Source of the DNA: Candidatus Kryptonium sp.
Lineage (GTDB): Bacteria; Bacteroidota; Ignavibacteria; Kryptoniales; Kryptoniaceae
Direction: 5' to 3'
Assembly: GCA_025060635.1 (NCBI GenBank)
Contig: JANXBN010000002.1
Location: 248,001-312,000, forward strand
DNA: 64,000 nt
The notes under the pieces are model-generated. The model was not told where the DNA came from and ran no database searches. It saw nothing but the letters and a program-made list of their open reading frames with translations. Positions 55,507 through 63,438 of the stretch are shown here, in pieces; the stretch's first letter is position 1, and each line of letters opens with the position of its first letter. Position numbers and translations under genes: made by a program.

Positions 55507-57237
55507 ATGAACAGGGAGGATAACAATCCCGCAAAATTTGTGATCTTGATTGTATTTATGTTAACACTTGTTTTTTTGATCGTTGCAATTGATAATAAAA
55601 CAGCAAGGTTTGCGCTCGGCTTGACTTTGTTAATTACCTTAACTTTGTTTCTAACCCTGATGCTTCTAATTAAAAGAAAAAAACTTTACGATAAAGAGGA
55701 AAAATCTCACAGAGAAAGATCAACATTCCACTCGGTGGACGAAGGATTTGTAATTAAGAAACCCGATCATAAATTGAATCAAACAGGTGAAAAATTAAGC
55801 CCGAGAGAAGAATTTAGAGAACTTTTACGAAAGATTTTGTTGCTCATTAAAAATAATATCGTAGCTGACTCTGTCGCTTTTTATTGGGCTAATGAAGATA
55901 AAAAACAAATGGTTTTAGAAGAAGGTATAACGGATCTCGGATTCAGTTTCATTAAAAGATATGGTTGGGATGACGATGCTTTAAGTTTGGTTGTGAAAAC
56001 TGGCGTGCCTAAGGTGATTGGTGATATAAATTCATCTGCAAGTGAAGATGTTATAAAATATCAAAATCCCAAGGTAGGTAGCAGATCTCTTTTGGTTCAT
56101 CCAGTTTCGTATAGAAATAAAATTGTTGGCGTTGTTCTTTTAGATTCCCGTCAGACGCAAACATTTAGTGATGACGATGTAACAAATCTCTCTCTTTTTT
56201 CTGAATTGATCACAGGTTTAATTGAGAATTATAGCACGAAACTTGATCTTTACTATAAAGCAAAAATTCTTGAAGTTGTTAGCGGATTTGAGGCAAACAA
56301 AACTGAGGGATTGTTTTCTAAAATCCAAAACTTTGCAATAAAGGTTTTAGATTGTTCTGCCGTCGCGATCGTGCAATTTGAAGGTGAAAAGTGGGTCGTC
56401 GCGTTTGAATATTCTAAACTTGGGAAATATATAGATGTTGGAACAGAGATCAAGATTGAAGGAACACTCGTTGGAGAGGTTATATCAAGCGGGATGCCTA
56501 AAATAATTCCCTCAACCAGGACATATGGAAAGGTTTTTAGATTCACTGACACTGAGAAAATTACACTTGAATCGTCAATTGCTGTTGTCCCGATAAGGTA
56601 TGGAAGAAAGTGTTATGGAGCGATAGTTTTTGAGCATCCGAAGCAAAACTTTTTCTCATCATACAGTGATATAGAGAAAATTGAGGAACTTGCCACTGTA
56701 GTTGGAATGTTGTTTGAAAATCAGAATCTTAACGATCTCGTGGAAAATTATTTTACCTATGACGAGGAAACGCTTTTAATGAAGAAAAACTATTTTTATT
56801 CTCGCCTTGACGACGAAATTGAGCGGAAGATAAAACATGGAGGAGAACTTTCTCTTGTTTTAATATGTGTTGATAACATTGATTATGTTAGATCAACCTA
56901 TGGTGAGGAATCCGCTGAAGTTGTCTTGCCATATGTCGCAAATATCATCCGTGAACATTTGAATCGTTATGAACTTGCAGGAAAACTTGACGAAAATCTT
57001 ATTGGCGTAGCGCTTGTTGAAACTGGAGCAGATAATGCTTATATATGGGCGGAGAAACTAAGAAAAGTTATATCTAATCGGGAAATAAAATTTAACGACA
57101 AAAGCTTTAGCGTGACTATAACTGCTGGTCTCTCGGCATGGGATGGAGAAAAAAATGCTGAGGAATTTGTTGAAAAAGTGAGGAAAAATCTACTGAAAGT
57201 CATTCAATCTAGTGAAAATGTTGTAAGAGTTTTTTAA
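55507..57237 (+). CDS. Membrane GAF-domain protein with a degenerate GGDEF domain
   Basis: 576 residues. Two membrane helices (about 11-27 and 33-52), then two GAF-like domains (about 105-240, and 250-410), and a C-terminal GGDEF-fold (about 425-575: SLVLICVDNIDYVRSTYGEE, KLRKVISNREIKF, VTITAGLSAW). The GGDEF signature is replaced by GKLDEN, so cyclic-di-GMP synthesis is unlikely; the domain may bind nucleotide or dimerise. A signal sensor at the inner membrane; ligand unknown. It precedes the zinc-ribbon gene by 20 bases. Confidence 0.8.
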   Translation: MNREDNNPAKFVILIVFMLTLVFLIVAIDNKTARFALGLTLLITLTLFLTLMLLIKRKKLYDKEEKSHRERSTFHSVDEGFVIKKPDHKLNQTGEKLSPREEFRELLRKILLLIKNNIVADSVAFYWANEDKKQMVLEEGITDLGFSFIKRYGWDDDALSLVVKTGVPKVIGDINSSASEDVIKYQNPKVGSRSLLVHPVSYRNKIVGVVLLDSRQTQTFSDDDVTNLSLFSELITGLIENYSTKLDLYYKAKILEVVSGFEANKTEGLFSKIQNFAIKVLDCSAVAIVQFEGEKWVVAFEYSKLGKYIDVGTEIKIEGTLVGEVISSGMPKIIPSTRTYGKVFRFTDTEKITLESSIAVVPIRYGRKCYGAIVFEHPKQNFFSSYSDIEKIEELATVVGMLFENQNLNDLVENYFTYDEETLLMKKNYFYSRLDDEIERKIKHGGELSLVLICVDNIDYVRSTYGEESAEVVLPYVANIIREHLNRYELAGKLDENLIGVALVETGADNAYIWAEKLRKVISNREIKFNDKSFSVTITAGLSAWDGEKNAEEFVEKVRKNLLKVIQSSENVVRVF

Positions 57238-57257
57238 AAACAAAATTCATAGGCGAA

Positions 57258-57461
57258 ATGGCAAAGAAAGTAGCTTCATTTGCTGACAAAGTAGCAAAAG
57301 ATGCTAAGAAGGTTATTGAAACATGCCCAAAATGTAGCGCTCCAATTCAAATAGCACAACTTGTTGTCTCCAAAAGAAGCGAGGAAACAGGAAACTGGCG
57401 TTACAGCAAAAGATCTGTAAAAATCTGCAAGTGTAATGAGAAAGAGGTATATGCAATGTAA
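57258..57461 (+). CDS. Small zinc-ribbon protein with a basic helical N-terminus
   Basis: 67 residues. Cysteines C23 and C26 (CPKC) pair with C57 and C59 (CKC), giving a probable zinc ribbon. The first 21 residues (AKKVASFADKVAKDAKKV) should form an amphipathic helix with Val, Phe, Ala on one face and Lys on the other. I do not recognise the family. It lies 20 bases after the GAF gene and 67 bases before the microcompartment genes, with a separate promoter between. It might bind nucleic acid, or be a cargo peptide; both are guesses. Confidence 0.6.
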   Translation: MAKKVASFADKVAKDAKKVIETCPKCSAPIQIAQLVVSKRSEETGNWRYSKRSVKICKCNEKEVYAM

Positions 57462-57473
57462 GGAACTGGAACA

Positions 57474-57505
57474 TTTTTTAGAAAAGATAAGTTATTATAT
57501 CTTTG
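57474..57505 (+). promoter_or_regulatory. Promoter for the microcompartment vertex genes
   Basis: TTTT, 20-base spacer, TATCTTTG (perfect TAnnTTTG), 23 bases before the ATG at 57529, with AGGTGG as ribosome site. Confidence 0.5.
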
Positions 57506-57528
57506 AACAATAAAATTCAGGTGGAAGG

Positions 57529-57801
57529 ATGATATTGGGCAAAGTGGTTGGAACGGTATGGGCAACGAGAAAGGATGAAAGCTTGACAGGTTTGAAATTT
57601 CAAATTGTAAAGCATGTTGACCTTGATTACAATGTTAAGGACAATTTTTTGATAGCTGTTGATAGTGTTGGTGCCGGGGTTGGTGAAATTGTCCTAGTTG
57701 CAACTGGTAGTTCAGCTAGGCTTACTGCGGTTACGAAAAATAAACCAGTTGATGCGGTGATAATGGCTATCGTTGATAAACTTGATGTTGTCGCCGATTA
57801 A
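57529..57801 (+). CDS. Bacterial microcompartment vertex protein, EutN/CcmL family (first copy)
   Basis: 90 residues, the normal BMC-P length. N-terminus MILGKVVGTVWATRKDESL, the strand AVDSVGAGVGEIVLVATGSS and the C-terminal VDAVIMAIVDKLDV match the EutN/CcmL pentamer family that caps the vertices of bacterial microcompartments. The second copy follows. No hexameric BMC-H or BMC-T shell gene and no recognised cargo enzyme is in the window. Confidence 0.92.
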   Translation: MILGKVVGTVWATRKDESLTGLKFQIVKHVDLDYNVKDNFLIAVDSVGAGVGEIVLVATGSSARLTAVTKNKPVDAVIMAIVDKLDVVAD

Positions 57802-57820
57802 AATTTATCGGGGATCTTGT

Positions 57821-58090
57821 ATGTTTATTGCGAAAGTTATAGGAACCGTGTGGTCAACTATTAAAGATAAAAGCTTGCAGGGATATAAATTGCAGATAAT
57901 TCAACCTTTAAACGCAAAAGGTGAGAAGGTTGGGAATCCAATCATGGCTGTAGATACGATAGGTGCTGGTCCGGGAGAAATTGTGATGTATATAACCGCT
58001 CGAGAAGCAGTTATACCAATGAGTGTTAAAGAAGCACCTGTTGATGCTTCAATTGTTGGAATAGTTGAGAAAATAGATTTATTTCAATAA
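57821..58090 (+). CDS. Bacterial microcompartment vertex protein, EutN/CcmL family (second copy)
   Basis: 89 residues from the ATG at 57821; an upstream ATG at 57773 lies inside the first gene and would add a tail foreign to the family. Family pattern: MFIAKVIGTVWSTIKDKSLQ, MAVDTIGAGPGEIVMYITA and VDASIVGIVEKIDLF. It is a clear paralogue of the gene 19 bases upstream but strongly diverged, suggesting different vertex roles or mixed pentamers. It precedes the primary sigma gene by 27 bases. Confidence 0.92.
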   Translation: MFIAKVIGTVWSTIKDKSLQGYKLQIIQPLNAKGEKVGNPIMAVDTIGAGPGEIVMYITAREAVIPMSVKEAPVDASIVGIVEKIDLFQ

Positions 58091-58117
58091 AAACAAAATC
58101 TAAAGCAAATCACAAGT

Positions 58118-58975
58118 ATGGTGAGAATCACCAAAACAATTACAAATCGTGAGAGTATTTCAATTGACAAGTATCTCCAGGAGATAGGAAAATATGAACT
58201 TCTTACACCCGAGGAAGAAATTGAACTTGCCAGAAGAGCAAAGCAAGGTGACGAAAAAGCGCTTGAAAGGTTAATCCAAGCAAATCTTCGCTTCGTCGTT
58301 AGTGTCGCGAAACAATATCAAAATCAAGGTCTTCCTCTTGTGGATCTTATAAATGAAGGAAACCTTGGGCTCATAAAAGCAGCAAAGAGATTTGATGAAA
58401 CAAGAGGCTTTAAATTTATTTCTTATGCGGTTTGGTGGATAAGACAATCAATTTTACAAGCACTTGCAGAACAGTCAAGAATAGTACGTTTGCCTTTGAA
58501 TAGGGTTGGAGCTTTGAATAAAATTGGCAAAAAACTTAGCCAACTTGAACAAGAATTTGAACGAGAACCAAGCGCAAACGAGATCGCAGAAGAACTTGAC
58601 ATGAGCGTTTATGAAGTTGCTGATACGCTGAAAATTTCAGGAAGACATATATCAATGGACGCACCATTTGTTCAAGGTGAAGATAATAAACTTCTTGACA
58701 TTATGCCTAATGAAAGCGATCCGATGCCAGACCATGGACTTATGTATGAATCATTGAAAAAAGACATTGAAGAAGCACTTAGCACGCTTGATCCAAGAGA
58801 GAGGGAAGTTGTTAAACTTTATTTTGGAATCGGATATGACCATCCCCTTACACTTGAAGAAATAGGTGAAAAATTTAAACTCACCCGTGAAAGAGTAAGA
58901 CAAATTAAAGAGAAAGCCATCCGAAAACTCAGACATCATTCCAGAAGCAAAGTTCTCAGATCTTATCTCGGCTGA
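58118..58975 (+). CDS. rpoD: Primary RNA polymerase sigma factor, short Bacteroidota-like RpoD
   Basis: 285 residues. Lacks region 1.1 and the long non-conserved insert. Regions seen: 1.2 ([20 protein letters not shown]), 2 ([26 protein letters not shown] split, [20 protein letters not shown]), 3 (about 125-195) and 4.2 ([19 protein letters not shown]). This matches the short RpoD of Bacteroidota, which reads the -33/-7 promoters marked in this annotation. Own terminator downstream. It may be read from a weak promoter inside the second BMC gene or from the BMC promoter. Confidence 0.93.
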   Translation: MVRITKTITNRESISIDKYLQEIGKYELLTPEEEIELARRAKQGDEKALERLIQANLRFVVSVAKQYQNQGLPLVDLINEGNLGLIKAAKRFDETRGFKFISYAVWWIRQSILQALAEQSRIVRLPLNRVGALNKIGKKLSQLEQEFEREPSANEIAEELDMSVYEVADTLKISGRHISMDAPFVQGEDNKLLDIMPNESDPMPDHGLMYESLKKDIEEALSTLDPREREVVKLYFGIGYDHPLTLEEIGEKFKLTRERVRQIKEKAIRKLRHHSRSKVLRSYLG

Positions 58976-58987
58976 TTTTGTTTGCTT

Positions 58988-59018
58988 AATCCCGACCTCT
59001 TAACGGTCGGGATTTTTT
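58988..59018 (+). terminator. Intrinsic terminator after rpoD
   Basis: AATCCCGACC pairs with GGTCGGGATT, followed by TTTT. Confidence 0.9.
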
Positions 59019-59045
59019 GTTTTTAAAAACAAAATATGTAGGGAA

Positions 59046-59594
59046 GTGAAAATTTTTATTTTCATTTGTTTCCTTATGCTTTCCTGTTCTTCAACAGCAA
59101 GGTATTCAACTGCCGAGATCCAAGAGGTTTCAGAGGATATCATAATAAAGGAAATTGAAAAAGAAGATGATGTTGAGGTTAATTCAAGCAGTGTTTCCAG
59201 TTTATCTTATTCGGAAATTCAAAAAGCAATAGTTCGTGAGATTTTAAATTATATTGGGATACCATACAAAAAAGGTGGGGATGGAAATAATGGCATTGAT
59301 TGTTCTGCGTTTGTGATGATTGTCTTTAAAAATGTTTTTGGAGTCGTGTTGCCGAGGTCATCTTTTGAACAATTTAAACTCGGTAAGATGGTAAAAAGCA
59401 TTGACTCTTTAAAAGTTGGTGATCTTTTATTTTTTAACACCACTGGAAGAACAGCTTCTCATGTTGGAATTTATATTGGCAATGGTTTGTTTGCTCACGC
59501 AAGCGTAAAGGAAGGAGTAACCGTCTCTTCAATTTACAGCACATATTACCGAAAAAGGTTCAACGGTGCTAAAAGAATAATTGAGGTAAATTGA
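59046..59594 (+). CDS. NlpC/P60 (C40) cell-wall peptidase lipoprotein
   Basis: 182 residues from a GTG start. Lipoprotein signal ending LMLSC, an acidic linker (about 22-55), and the NlpC/P60 domain. Catalytic Cys86 in GIDCSAFV, His139 in ASHVGIYIG and His151 in LFAHASV. It cuts peptidoglycan stem peptides in the periplasm. It overlaps the ABC ATPase gene by 4 bases, which suggests linked recycling of wall peptides. Confidence 0.92.
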   Translation: MKIFIFICFLMLSCSSTARYSTAEIQEVSEDIIIKEIEKEDDVEVNSSSVSSLSYSEIQKAIVREILNYIGIPYKKGGDGNNGIDCSAFVMIVFKNVFGVVLPRSSFEQFKLGKMVKSIDSLKVGDLLFFNTTGRTASHVGIYIGNGLFAHASVKEGVTVSSIYSTYYRKRFNGAKRIIEVN

Positions 59595-60379
59595 TACTGA
59601 ATGTTGAAAATCTCTCAACTTATTTTTTCCTTGAGGATAAAACGATAAAAGCTGTTGACAGTGTATCTTTTGAAATTCACGAAGGTGAAATAGTTGCACT
59701 TGTCGGTGAATCAGGTAGCGGAAAAAGCGTCACTGCTCTTTCAATTGTTAGACTGATAGAACCTCCAGGGAAAATTGTAAGTGGTAAGGTTCTGTGGAGA
59801 AATAGGATTGATATTTTGAGCATAAGTAATGCGGAACTCAAAAATATAAGGGGTAAAGAAATTAGCGTAATTTTCCAAGATGTTACAAATTCTTTAAATC
59901 CAGTTTTAACTGTCGGCAAGCAAGTTAGAGAGGTATTTGAAATCAAAATGGGAATCAATAGAAAAAGTGCAAAATTAAAAGTTATTGAACTTTTTGAAAA
60001 GATAGGTATAAGTGAGCCTGAAAAGGTTTATGATTTTTATCCGCATCAGCTTTCAGGGGGATTAAGACAGAGGATTCTAATAGCGATGGCTTTTGCTCCA
60101 AAGCCAAAGCTCATTATTGCAGATGAACCAACCTCATTTGTTGATGCTGTGACGCAGATACAAATTCTTGAATTAATCAAATCTCTTCAAGTTGAAAATA
60201 GAACATCAATTCTTCTAATAACTCATAATTTTGGCGTTGTAAGTGAGATAGCAAATCGTGTTTATATAATGCATAGAGGTAAAATTATTGAAGAAGGGTT
60301 TACATTTGAGGTTTTATCAAAGCCAAAGCATCCATATACACGAAATTTAATTGAGTCAGCGAGGTTTTTGTCGTTTTGA
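59591..60379 (+). CDS. Oligopeptide/dipeptide ABC transporter ATP-binding protein (OppD/DppD type)
   Basis: 262 residues from a TTG start overlapping the peptidase stop. Walker A GESGSGKSVT, Q-loop VIFQD, signature LSGGLRQR, Walker B LIIADEPTSFVD (usually TALD), and the C-terminal PKHPYTRNLIESA of the peptide-transporter branch. It is shorter than typical OppD (about 320) because the C-terminal zinc-binding tail is missing. No permease or binding protein genes are adjacent. Confidence 0.88.
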   Translation: MILNVENLSTYFFLEDKTIKAVDSVSFEIHEGEIVALVGESGSGKSVTALSIVRLIEPPGKIVSGKVLWRNRIDILSISNAELKNIRGKEISVIFQDVTNSLNPVLTVGKQVREVFEIKMGINRKSAKLKVIELFEKIGISEPEKVYDFYPHQLSGGLRQRILIAMAFAPKPKLIIADEPTSFVDAVTQIQILELIKSLQVENRTSILLITHNFGVVSEIANRVYIMHRGKIIEEGFTFEVLSKPKHPYTRNLIESARFLSF

Positions 60380-60387
60380 GATGTAAA

Positions 60388-61173
60388 TTATTTAACCACG
60401 GTGACATCGCCAGAAGATAATTTGATTTTTCTTAAATTTTCGTCCTCAAGCACTAAAAATCCCAACTCGTCAATGTCAATCACTCTCCCAGTTACGGTTT
60501 TTCCAGATTGTATTACCGTGATTTTTTCTCCGATCATTTTACATCTACTTTTCCATTTTTGAATGACCGCTGAAAAATCTCTATTCTTGTTAAGCTCATC
60601 ATAATCAATCTCAATCTGGCCAAGTATATCTTTAAGTAATTCAACTCTATCGTAAATTTTTCCTGTTGATAGATACAACGAAGTTGCATATTCTTGGATT
60701 TCCTTTGGAAATTCGCTTTGATTTACATTTATCCCGATACCAAGAATGATAAAATCGCTTTTTTCAACTGTTATTGATGCTTCCATCAAGATTCCACAGA
60801 ATTTTTTATTGTCTATTAAAAGGTCGTTAGGCCATTTCGTAGTGATTTTGAGATTTGCGTGTTTTTCAATTGCTGATGCTATTGAATTTGCAAATAGGAA
60901 GGGAAAGATAGAGAATCTTTCCAATGGGATTTGAGGTCGTAAGATAATTGACATCAGTATGTTTTTTCCTGGCTCTGCTTTCCATATTCTTCCAAATCTC
61001 CCACGCCCATGCGATTGATAGTCGGCAATTACGATAGTGCCTTCTGGTTCATCTTTCTCTGCAATTTTTTTCGCGTAATCCATTGTTGATTTTATGCTTT
61101 TAAAGAAAAAAATTCTTCTGCCGAAAATTTTCGTCTCAAGGTTTTGAGAGATATTCTTTTCGTTAAATTCCAT
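60388..61173 (-). CDS. birA: Biotin-[acetyl-CoA-carboxylase] ligase, single-domain type
   Basis: 261 residues. Biotin-binding loop GRGRFGRIW, KSTMDYAKKIAE near the start, KWPNDLLIDNKKFCGILMEA and GIGINVNQSEFP. No N-terminal helix-turn-helix, so it is a ligase without repressor function. It attaches biotin to carrier proteins. It is convergent with the ABC ATPase gene (8-base gap) and follows the cyclase gene by 15 bases. Confidence 0.94.
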   Translation of the reverse strand: MEFNEKNISQNLETKIFGRRIFFFKSIKSTMDYAKKIAEKDEPEGTIVIADYQSHGRGRFGRIWKAEPGKNILMSIILRPQIPLERFSIFPFLFANSIASAIEKHANLKITTKWPNDLLIDNKKFCGILMEASITVEKSDFIILGIGINVNQSEFPKEIQEYATSLYLSTGKIYDRVELLKDILGQIEIDYDELNKNRDFSAVIQKWKSRCKMIGEKITVIQSGKTVTGRVIDIDELGFLVLEDENLRKIKLSSGDVTVVK

Positions 61174-61188
61174 AAACGGGTGTAAAAA

Positions 61189-63360
61189 TTACTTGGTTTG
61201 TAATATGAATACTCCAGTCCAGTTGAGCGGAGGTGGCGTTTCTTTGAAATGTAGACAGCGTTGGATGTATAATTTACAGGTATAGTCATTTGGATTAACT
61301 TCAAGCGCTTGTGTGAATTTTTCTATTGCCTTATCCCATTCCATTGCTCGGTAAAGCTCAAGGCCTGCGTTATATATTTCAATAAATCTCTTCATGTTTT
61401 CCGGCAAGTTATCATTTGCTAATCCGATTAGCTCATAGACTCTCACTGGCTCCGTTTTACCTTTCACAACAAGAAGATCAAGTTCTCGGACAATAAATTT
61501 GTCTTTAACTTTGTTATAGGTTGCTTCACCTATCATAATACTTGTTCCGTATTCCTTATTTGCTCCCTCAAGTCGCGATGCAAGGTTTACATCATCACCA
61601 ACCACTGTGTAATTAAATTTAACTTTTGAGCCCATGTTTCCGATAATTACTCTTCCGGTGTTAATTCCAATCCTCATTTTTATCTCGGGTCTTTTAAGTT
61701 TTCTCCATTTTTCTCGCAGCTCCTTTAATTTTTCTTGCATTTCAAGAGCTGTGATGCAAGCGTTGTAGGCGTGATTTTCATCGGGTACAGGAGCACCCCA
61801 GAAAGCCATTATGGCGTCGCCGATATATTTATCTATGGTCCCTTTGTTTTTGAATATGATAAGCGATAGCTCGTCAAGTAGCTCGTTTAAGAGCGTGACT
61901 AATTCGTGCGGTGTTAATTTCTCACTCATTGACGTAAAACCTTGAATATCGCTAAACATAATCGTAAGCTCTCTTTCCTCACCTCCCAACGCCATAAGTT
62001 CCGGATTTTCAATTAGCTTTTCAACGACCGATGCATCAACATACTTTTCAAACATGCTTTTTATTTGTTGCTTCTGCTTGTTCTCTCTAAATGTTAGAAA
62101 GCTGACGGATGATATATAACAAAGCAAAATGCTTAAAGTTGGTTCGGCATTGTAAAACCATCTCAAAAGCTGAGTAAAAGATAAAAATGAAAACGCAAAA
62201 TAACCGACCAAAATCGCAACTGTCAAGATTAAACTATTGTGAAATTTCGTTATAAATCCCGAAATGCCAACTATCATGGTCAAAACTATCATTATTAAAA
62301 TTTGAACTCGCCAACTAACAGGTCTTATGAAGTTTTGTGAGACGATCGTATTGAAAACATTAGCATGAATGAAAACATTTGGAGCTTTTTCTGAGAAAGG
62401 ATTTGGTCCGAGGTCACCAAGGGAGCGAGCTGTTGGTCCGATTATCACAATAGCATTTTTGAATTGGGAAAGAAATTCTTTATCTCCCTTCAAACCTGCT
62501 TCAATTACCTTATAAAGAGAAACTTGTCTAAAAATTGTATCAGGACCGGCATAATTTACAAAAAGTTCTGATTTTAAACTTGTTGGTATTTGAAAGCCTT
62601 CAAAATCGTAAACGACCTCATTTCTTTTTACTACGATGTTAACTTTTTTATAGTCAATTCCGAGATATTCAAAAGCTAAAACCGCTCCGAGCGATGGATA
62701 AATTTTTCCAGCATACTCAACGAAAAGCGGAACACGCCTTTGAACGCCGTCAAATGGATCAGGTAAAATTGCAACATGTCCGATTCCAGATGAAACCTCA
62801 ACAAGTTCATCAAAAGATTTTCCCGCAAATGTAACCGAACGATGAAAATATCTTTTTAATTCAGGTTGAATTGAAACGCCCCATTGATTTACTTTATAGT
62901 GAACCAAGCTATCAATGTAGAAGTCAATTTCATCATCACTTATTCCAGATGGGCGATATGGTCCAACCGCGAGAAAAACATTTGAATGTGCAGCAGAATA
63001 AACAAGAAGATTATTAAAATTTTCATCAGCTTGCTTGTTGAGGAAAAGGTCTATACCAATTGCTTTTGCACCAGCTTCGGTCAAATAATAAATTGCTTGT
63101 GCAGTGATATTATGTGGGATAGGATAACCAAAATCAATAAGTTCTCTTTCGTCAATTTTAACGATAATTAAATTTGGGTTTGGAAGAATTGAACCGCGCG
63201 CCTTGAACATCATATCAAGCGATTTGTATTCAAGCGCCTTGAAGATATCGCCAAATATGTCTGTTTTAAAAAACAGAATGCTTAAAATGATTGAAATAGT
63301 TGCAAAGAGAATACCGAAGGGGGCATATTGAATTCTTTTCTTCTGAAGAAACCTCATCAC
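61189..63360 (-). CDS. CHASE2-class III adenylate cyclase-TPR membrane protein
   Basis: 723 residues. One N-terminal membrane helix, an extracytoplasmic CHASE2 domain (about 35-330), three membrane helices (about 340-415), a class III nucleotide cyclase domain (about 440-625) and a C-terminal TPR-like region (about 645-700, YRAMEWDKAIEKFTQALEVNP). Metal aspartates D471 (FSDIQGFT) and D515 (GDAIMAFWG) are 44 residues apart as required, and VVGDDVNLASRLEG carries the expected Asn and Arg. All catalytic residues appear present, so cAMP synthesis in response to an outside signal is likely. Confidence 0.93.
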   Translation of the reverse strand: MMRFLQKKRIQYAPFGILFATISIILSILFFKTDIFGDIFKALEYKSLDMMFKARGSILPNPNLIIVKIDERELIDFGYPIPHNITAQAIYYLTEAGAKAIGIDLFLNKQADENFNNLLVYSAAHSNVFLAVGPYRPSGISDDEIDFYIDSLVHYKVNQWGVSIQPELKRYFHRSVTFAGKSFDELVEVSSGIGHVAILPDPFDGVQRRVPLFVEYAGKIYPSLGAVLAFEYLGIDYKKVNIVVKRNEVVYDFEGFQIPTSLKSELFVNYAGPDTIFRQVSLYKVIEAGLKGDKEFLSQFKNAIVIIGPTARSLGDLGPNPFSEKAPNVFIHANVFNTIVSQNFIRPVSWRVQILIMIVLTMIVGISGFITKFHNSLILTVAILVGYFAFSFLSFTQLLRWFYNAEPTLSILLCYISSVSFLTFRENKQKQQIKSMFEKYVDASVVEKLIENPELMALGGEERELTIMFSDIQGFTSMSEKLTPHELVTLLNELLDELSLIIFKNKGTIDKYIGDAIMAFWGAPVPDENHAYNACITALEMQEKLKELREKWRKLKRPEIKMRIGINTGRVIIGNMGSKVKFNYTVVGDDVNLASRLEGANKEYGTSIMIGEATYNKVKDKFIVRELDLLVVKGKTEPVRVYELIGLANDNLPENMKRFIEIYNAGLELYRAMEWDKAIEKFTQALEVNPNDYTCKLYIQRCLHFKETPPPLNWTGVFILQTK

Positions 63361-63393
63361 TTTTTCGTTGAATTTTGAAAATCAATCTATCTA

Positions 63394-63424
63394 AAAATTT
63401 AAACCTGACAGCTCAAAACTCAAA
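63394..63424 (-). promoter_or_regulatory. Promoter for the adenylate cyclase gene
   Basis: On the minus strand: TTTG, 19-base spacer, TAAATTTT, with the -7 element about 34 bases upstream of the ATG at 63360. Confidence 0.45.
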
Positions 63425-63438
63425 ATTAAAAACGGTGA

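Noticed and set aside
57773-57820. An upstream ATG for the second BMC gene
   Set aside because: It lies inside the first BMC gene and would add 16 residues not found in this compact family.
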